Shown: one piece after another, positions 61,803-64,000 of the stretch | How positions within the stretch are numbered: position 1 is the stretch's first letter | Layout: the number at the start of each line of letters is the position of its first letter | Source: JBBRRP01 sp038251425 | GTDB lineage: Bacteria > Myxococcota_A > Polyangia > Polyangiales > Polyangiaceae | Direction of reading: 5' to 3' | Assembly (NCBI GenBank): GCA_038251425.1 | Contig: JBBSBI010000006.1 | Coordinates: 1-64,000, forward strand | DNA length: 64,000 bases | The notes under the pieces: generated by a model | The model's input: only the letters and a program-made list of their open reading frames with translations | Told to the model about the DNA's origin: nothing | The model's database searches: none | Translations under genes and position numbers: made by a program

Positions 61803-62801
61803 ATGAAAGAGCTTACTGAGGGGTCAGCGCTGCTTGGGCAATCCCGCGAGTGGCGGCACTTCTTAGGGAAGGATCTAGGTCCGACCGTTGCTGCAAGACT
61901 CGAGGAACTTGCCGCAAAAAAGCTGGCTGCGGAAAAACCTGGCGATGCGCCGAAATGGGAGTCGGCGCTTCGGACACTCCACGCACTGCCGCTCGATCCG
62001 GTGGCTGCAGACTTAACGCGCGATATGCCGCGTCTTGGCGGGCACTGTTCGCAGGCAGCTCTCAAGCAAATCGAAATGGCACTCCGCAAGTTTTGCCCTT
62101 GGCGAAAGGGTCCTTTCGAAGTTTGCGGGTTAGCGCTCGATGCCGAATGGCGCTCGAACCTCAAGTTCAACAGGCTTCGCGCCCACGTTGATTTCAACGG
62201 CCAACGCGTGCTCGATGTCGGTTCTGGCAATGGCTACTACTGCCTGCGAGCCTTGGGTGCGGGAGCGAGCCTCGCGCTCGGCGTAGACCCAACCTGGCTG
62301 TTCATCGCCCAGTTCGCAGCGCTCACACGCTTCATGCTGCCCGTCCCAGCTCACGTCCTGCCTTTTGCTCTCGAAGAGCTGCCCGAGGATTTAGGAACCT
62401 TTGATTACGTACTCTCGCTCGGTGTTCTCTACCACCGGCGAGCTCCACTGGAGCATCTGGGCGCACTCCGAAAGTTCATGGCCAAAGGCGGAAAGCTGGT
62501 GCTCGAAACCCTGATCGTGGAGGGTCCCGAAGGTTACTCGCTGAAACCGGAAGCTCGCTACGCCGGCATGCGCAACGTTTGGGAACTCCCCACGAGCGCA
62601 ACACTCCTCCGCTGGCTCAAGAGCGCAGGCTATCGCAACGTGCAACTTCTCGACGTCACCGCGACGACTCCGCTTGAACAGCGCAGCACCAACTGGAGCT
62701 CCGAGCATTCTCTGATTAACGTCTTAGATCCAACCGATACCTTGAAAACGGTTGAAGGCCACCCTGCACCCCGACGTGCACTCCTCCTTGCCGAGCATTA
62801 G
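61803..62801 (+). CDS. cmoB: tRNA U34 carboxymethyltransferase CmoB
   Basis: 332 aa from ATG 61803. VLDVGSGNGYYCLRALGAGA is the SAM-binding site; GVDPTWLFIAQFAAL, SLGVLYHRRAPLEHL and MRNVWELPTS are characteristic of CmoB. It transfers the carboxymethyl group to ho5U34 to make cmo5U in tRNAs reading all four codons of a box. Directly after cmoA, same operon. Length close to the E. coli protein (323). Confidence 0.95.
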   Translation: MKELTEGSALLGQSREWRHFLGKDLGPTVAARLEELAAKKLAAEKPGDAPKWESALRTLHALPLDPVAADLTRDMPRLGGHCSQAALKQIEMALRKFCPWRKGPFEVCGLALDAEWRSNLKFNRLRAHVDFNGQRVLDVGSGNGYYCLRALGAGASLALGVDPTWLFIAQFAALTRFMLPVPAHVLPFALEELPEDLGTFDYVLSLGVLYHRRAPLEHLGALRKFMAKGGKLVLETLIVEGPEGYSLKPEARYAGMRNVWELPTSATLLRWLKSAGYRNVQLLDVTATTPLEQRSTNWSSEHSLINVLDPTDTLKTVEGHPAPRRALLLAEH

Positions 62802-63005
62802 GCTGGACTGGTACGGCGGAGATCCAGAGGTTTTTCAGCCGCATTTCTTCTCACAAGAAATTCTGCAGCACCTCAATAATTCACACCTACATAAACAGGC
62901 GAACGGCTGCATTGAGTGATGGTTCCTTGGTGGATCCTCAGCCTTCTGCGCGTTACCGTCTATTAGAATCTCGCTCACTGAATCGTAAGGTAGCAGTAGG
63001 TCGCC

Positions 63006-64000
63006 ATGCCCCAAGTTCGTTGGATTGGTCTTGTAGTTCTTTCGTGCTGCGCATCGTTGATGGGTTGTCAAGCCGAGGTAGGCGGCAATGGCGGGTCGCG
63101 GAGGCCGAGCATCGGCGCACCCGTCGGCACTGATTCGAACGGGAATCCCATCGACGCCAACGGCAACATCGTCCCGCCCGCTCCGGGCAGTGGCGAGACC
63201 GGAGGGCCGGGCACCGCGGCTCCGCCAGGCGCCGTCGTGATGCGCCGGCTCACGCGCGTCGAGTACGACAACACGTTGCGCGACATTGCTGGGACCACCC
63301 AATCGATGGTGAATGGTTTCCCAAGCGAAGAAAGAGATTTCGGCTTCAACAACAATGGAGCCGCGCTGACGTTCCCGCCAACTCTCGGCGATGCTGCATT
63401 CACCGCAGCGCAAACGGCTGCGCGCGGCGTGGTTGCGAATCTGGCAACCCACGTGGCCTGCGCCCCGACGAAAACTCCCGAATGCGCTGATCAGTTCATT
63501 CGAGACTTCGGCGAGAAGGCCTGGCGGCGGCCGCTGACGGCCGAGGAAGCTGCCCGACTGCGCAGCGTGTTCGACGTCGGAAACGGGCAGACCGGCTTTG
63601 ATCTTGGCATCGAGATGGTCGCAACCTCTATGCTTATCTCGGCTCCATTTTGGTACCGTGTTGAATTGGGAGACGGCAAGCCTGTCGCGAACGTCCCGAA
63701 CATGGTGCGGCCTACGTCCTTTGAGATGGCCACGCGCCTTTCGTACTTTCTATGGAATTCAGCGCCCGATGCCGCTCTTCGCGCACTCGGGACTCAGGAT
63801 TCACTCAAGGATCCTGCTGCCATCAAGACGCAAGCGCTCGCGATGCTCGGCGATCCGAAGGCGCGTCAGGCTGTCGCGAACTTCGATGCCCAGTGGCTTC
63901 AGACCGACAAGACGGACGGCATTAACAAGGATCCCAATATTTTTCCCAAATGGGCGACGGAGTTGAGGCCGCTGCTCAACACCGAGATGACGACCATGCT
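63006..64000 (+). CDS. DUF1587/DUF1592 domain lipoprotein (C-terminus beyond window)
   Basis: Open from ATG 63006 to the window end (over 330 codons). Signal with lipobox CASLMGC, a Gly/Pro/Asn-rich linker, then RLTRVEYDNTLRDI, the usual opening of DUF1587. KAWRRPLTAEEAARLRSVF, SAPFWYRVE and MATRLSYFLWNSAPDAALR are DUF1592-family text (planctomycete and myxobacterial proteins, often paired with DUF1552 and cytochrome parts). Export and surface attachment inferred. Function unsettled. Confidence 0.88.
   Translation, partial: MPQVRWIGLVVLSCCASLMGCQAEVGGNGGSRRPSIGAPVGTDSNGNPIDANGNIVPPAPGSGETGGPGTAAPPGAVVMRRLTRVEYDNTLRDIAGTTQSMVNGFPSEERDFGFNNNGAALTFPPTLGDAAFTAAQTAARGVVANLATHVACAPTKTPECADQFIRDFGEKAWRRPLTAEEAARLRSVFDVGNGQTGFDLGIEMVATSMLISAPFWYRVELGDGKPVANVPNMVRPTSFEMATRLSYFLWNSAPDAALRALGTQDSLKDPAAIKTQALAMLGDPKARQAVANFDAQWLQTDKTDGINKDPNIFPKWATELRPLLNTEMTTM

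Noticed and set aside
1..64000. tRNA or rRNA genes
   Set aside because: No TPsiC-arm or CCA-like pattern with a matching cloverleaf, and no rRNA text was seen by eye; a covariance-model scan was not possible.

Overview
The window looks like chromosome of a myxobacterium-type bacterium (Myxococcota, probably Polyangiales-like) of moderate GC content. The reasons are: many lipoproteins with long Gly/Ser/Ala linkers after the lipobox, Cys-rich repeat secreted proteins, a C-terminal Cys-Gly-Cys plus hydrophobic plus Arg-cluster sorting tail (MYXO-CTERM-like), a DUF1587/DUF1592-type protein, a fibro-slime domain protein, a Uma2 protein and a DUF4143 ATPase. This is inference from gene families; no rRNA or other marker RNA is present. 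I saw no rRNA, tRNA, CRISPR array, complete insertion sequence, prophage or replication origin.

Layout. 1-4.1 kb: a Cys-rich metzincin-type protease (cut by the window start), divergent from a diheme cytochrome c/rhodanese lipoprotein and a CE7 acetyl esterase. 4.4-8.9 kb: an AraC regulator divergent from a GH13-like protein with damaged catalytic motifs, translationally coupled to a YicI-like alpha-xylosidase. 9.0-10.2 kb: a TetR regulator with three NemR-type boxes and a truncated haemoglobin. 10.2-15.5 kb: Uma2, lipoproteins, an ATPase remnant, a frameshifted lipoprotein and a coupled pair of zinc-ribbon membrane proteins. 15.6-22.4 kb: a carbohydrate esterase lipoprotein, a GT32 glycosyltransferase, and a lipase / alpha-L-rhamnosidase / AraC cluster. 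22.5-28.6 kb: NadA, an MbnP/MbnH-type pair, a DUF4143 ATPase and a tandemly duplicated small lipoprotein gene.

29-34 kb is a tight leftward operon: LpoA-like lipoprotein, TsaE, MlaE-like permease and a membrane sulfatase. 34-44 kb holds membrane and hypothetical proteins, FolB, a MYXO-CTERM-like protein, an aminotransferase, a lectin lipoprotein, a cNMP-binding/DUF1003 protein, a TraB-family protein and IlvE. 44-54.6 kb holds an AsmA-like/GT51 fusion, TadA, FucU-like, aspartoacylase, PhzF, YbaK, a hybrid histidine kinase, a fibro-slime protein and an outer-membrane protein. 54.9-64 kb holds a cyanophycinase-like lipoprotein, an M48 protease, three tandem AIM24-family genes, a U32 protein divergent from cmoA-cmoB (a probable tRNA U34 cmo5U module), and the start of a DUF1592 protein.

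The most distinctive non-coding feature is a 22-26 bp palindrome with half-site GATAGTAAGCA. It occurs in five intergenic gaps, and several copies share an asymmetric flank. Overall the window suggests a soil or biofilm polysaccharide degrader with a large surface lipoprotein repertoire.
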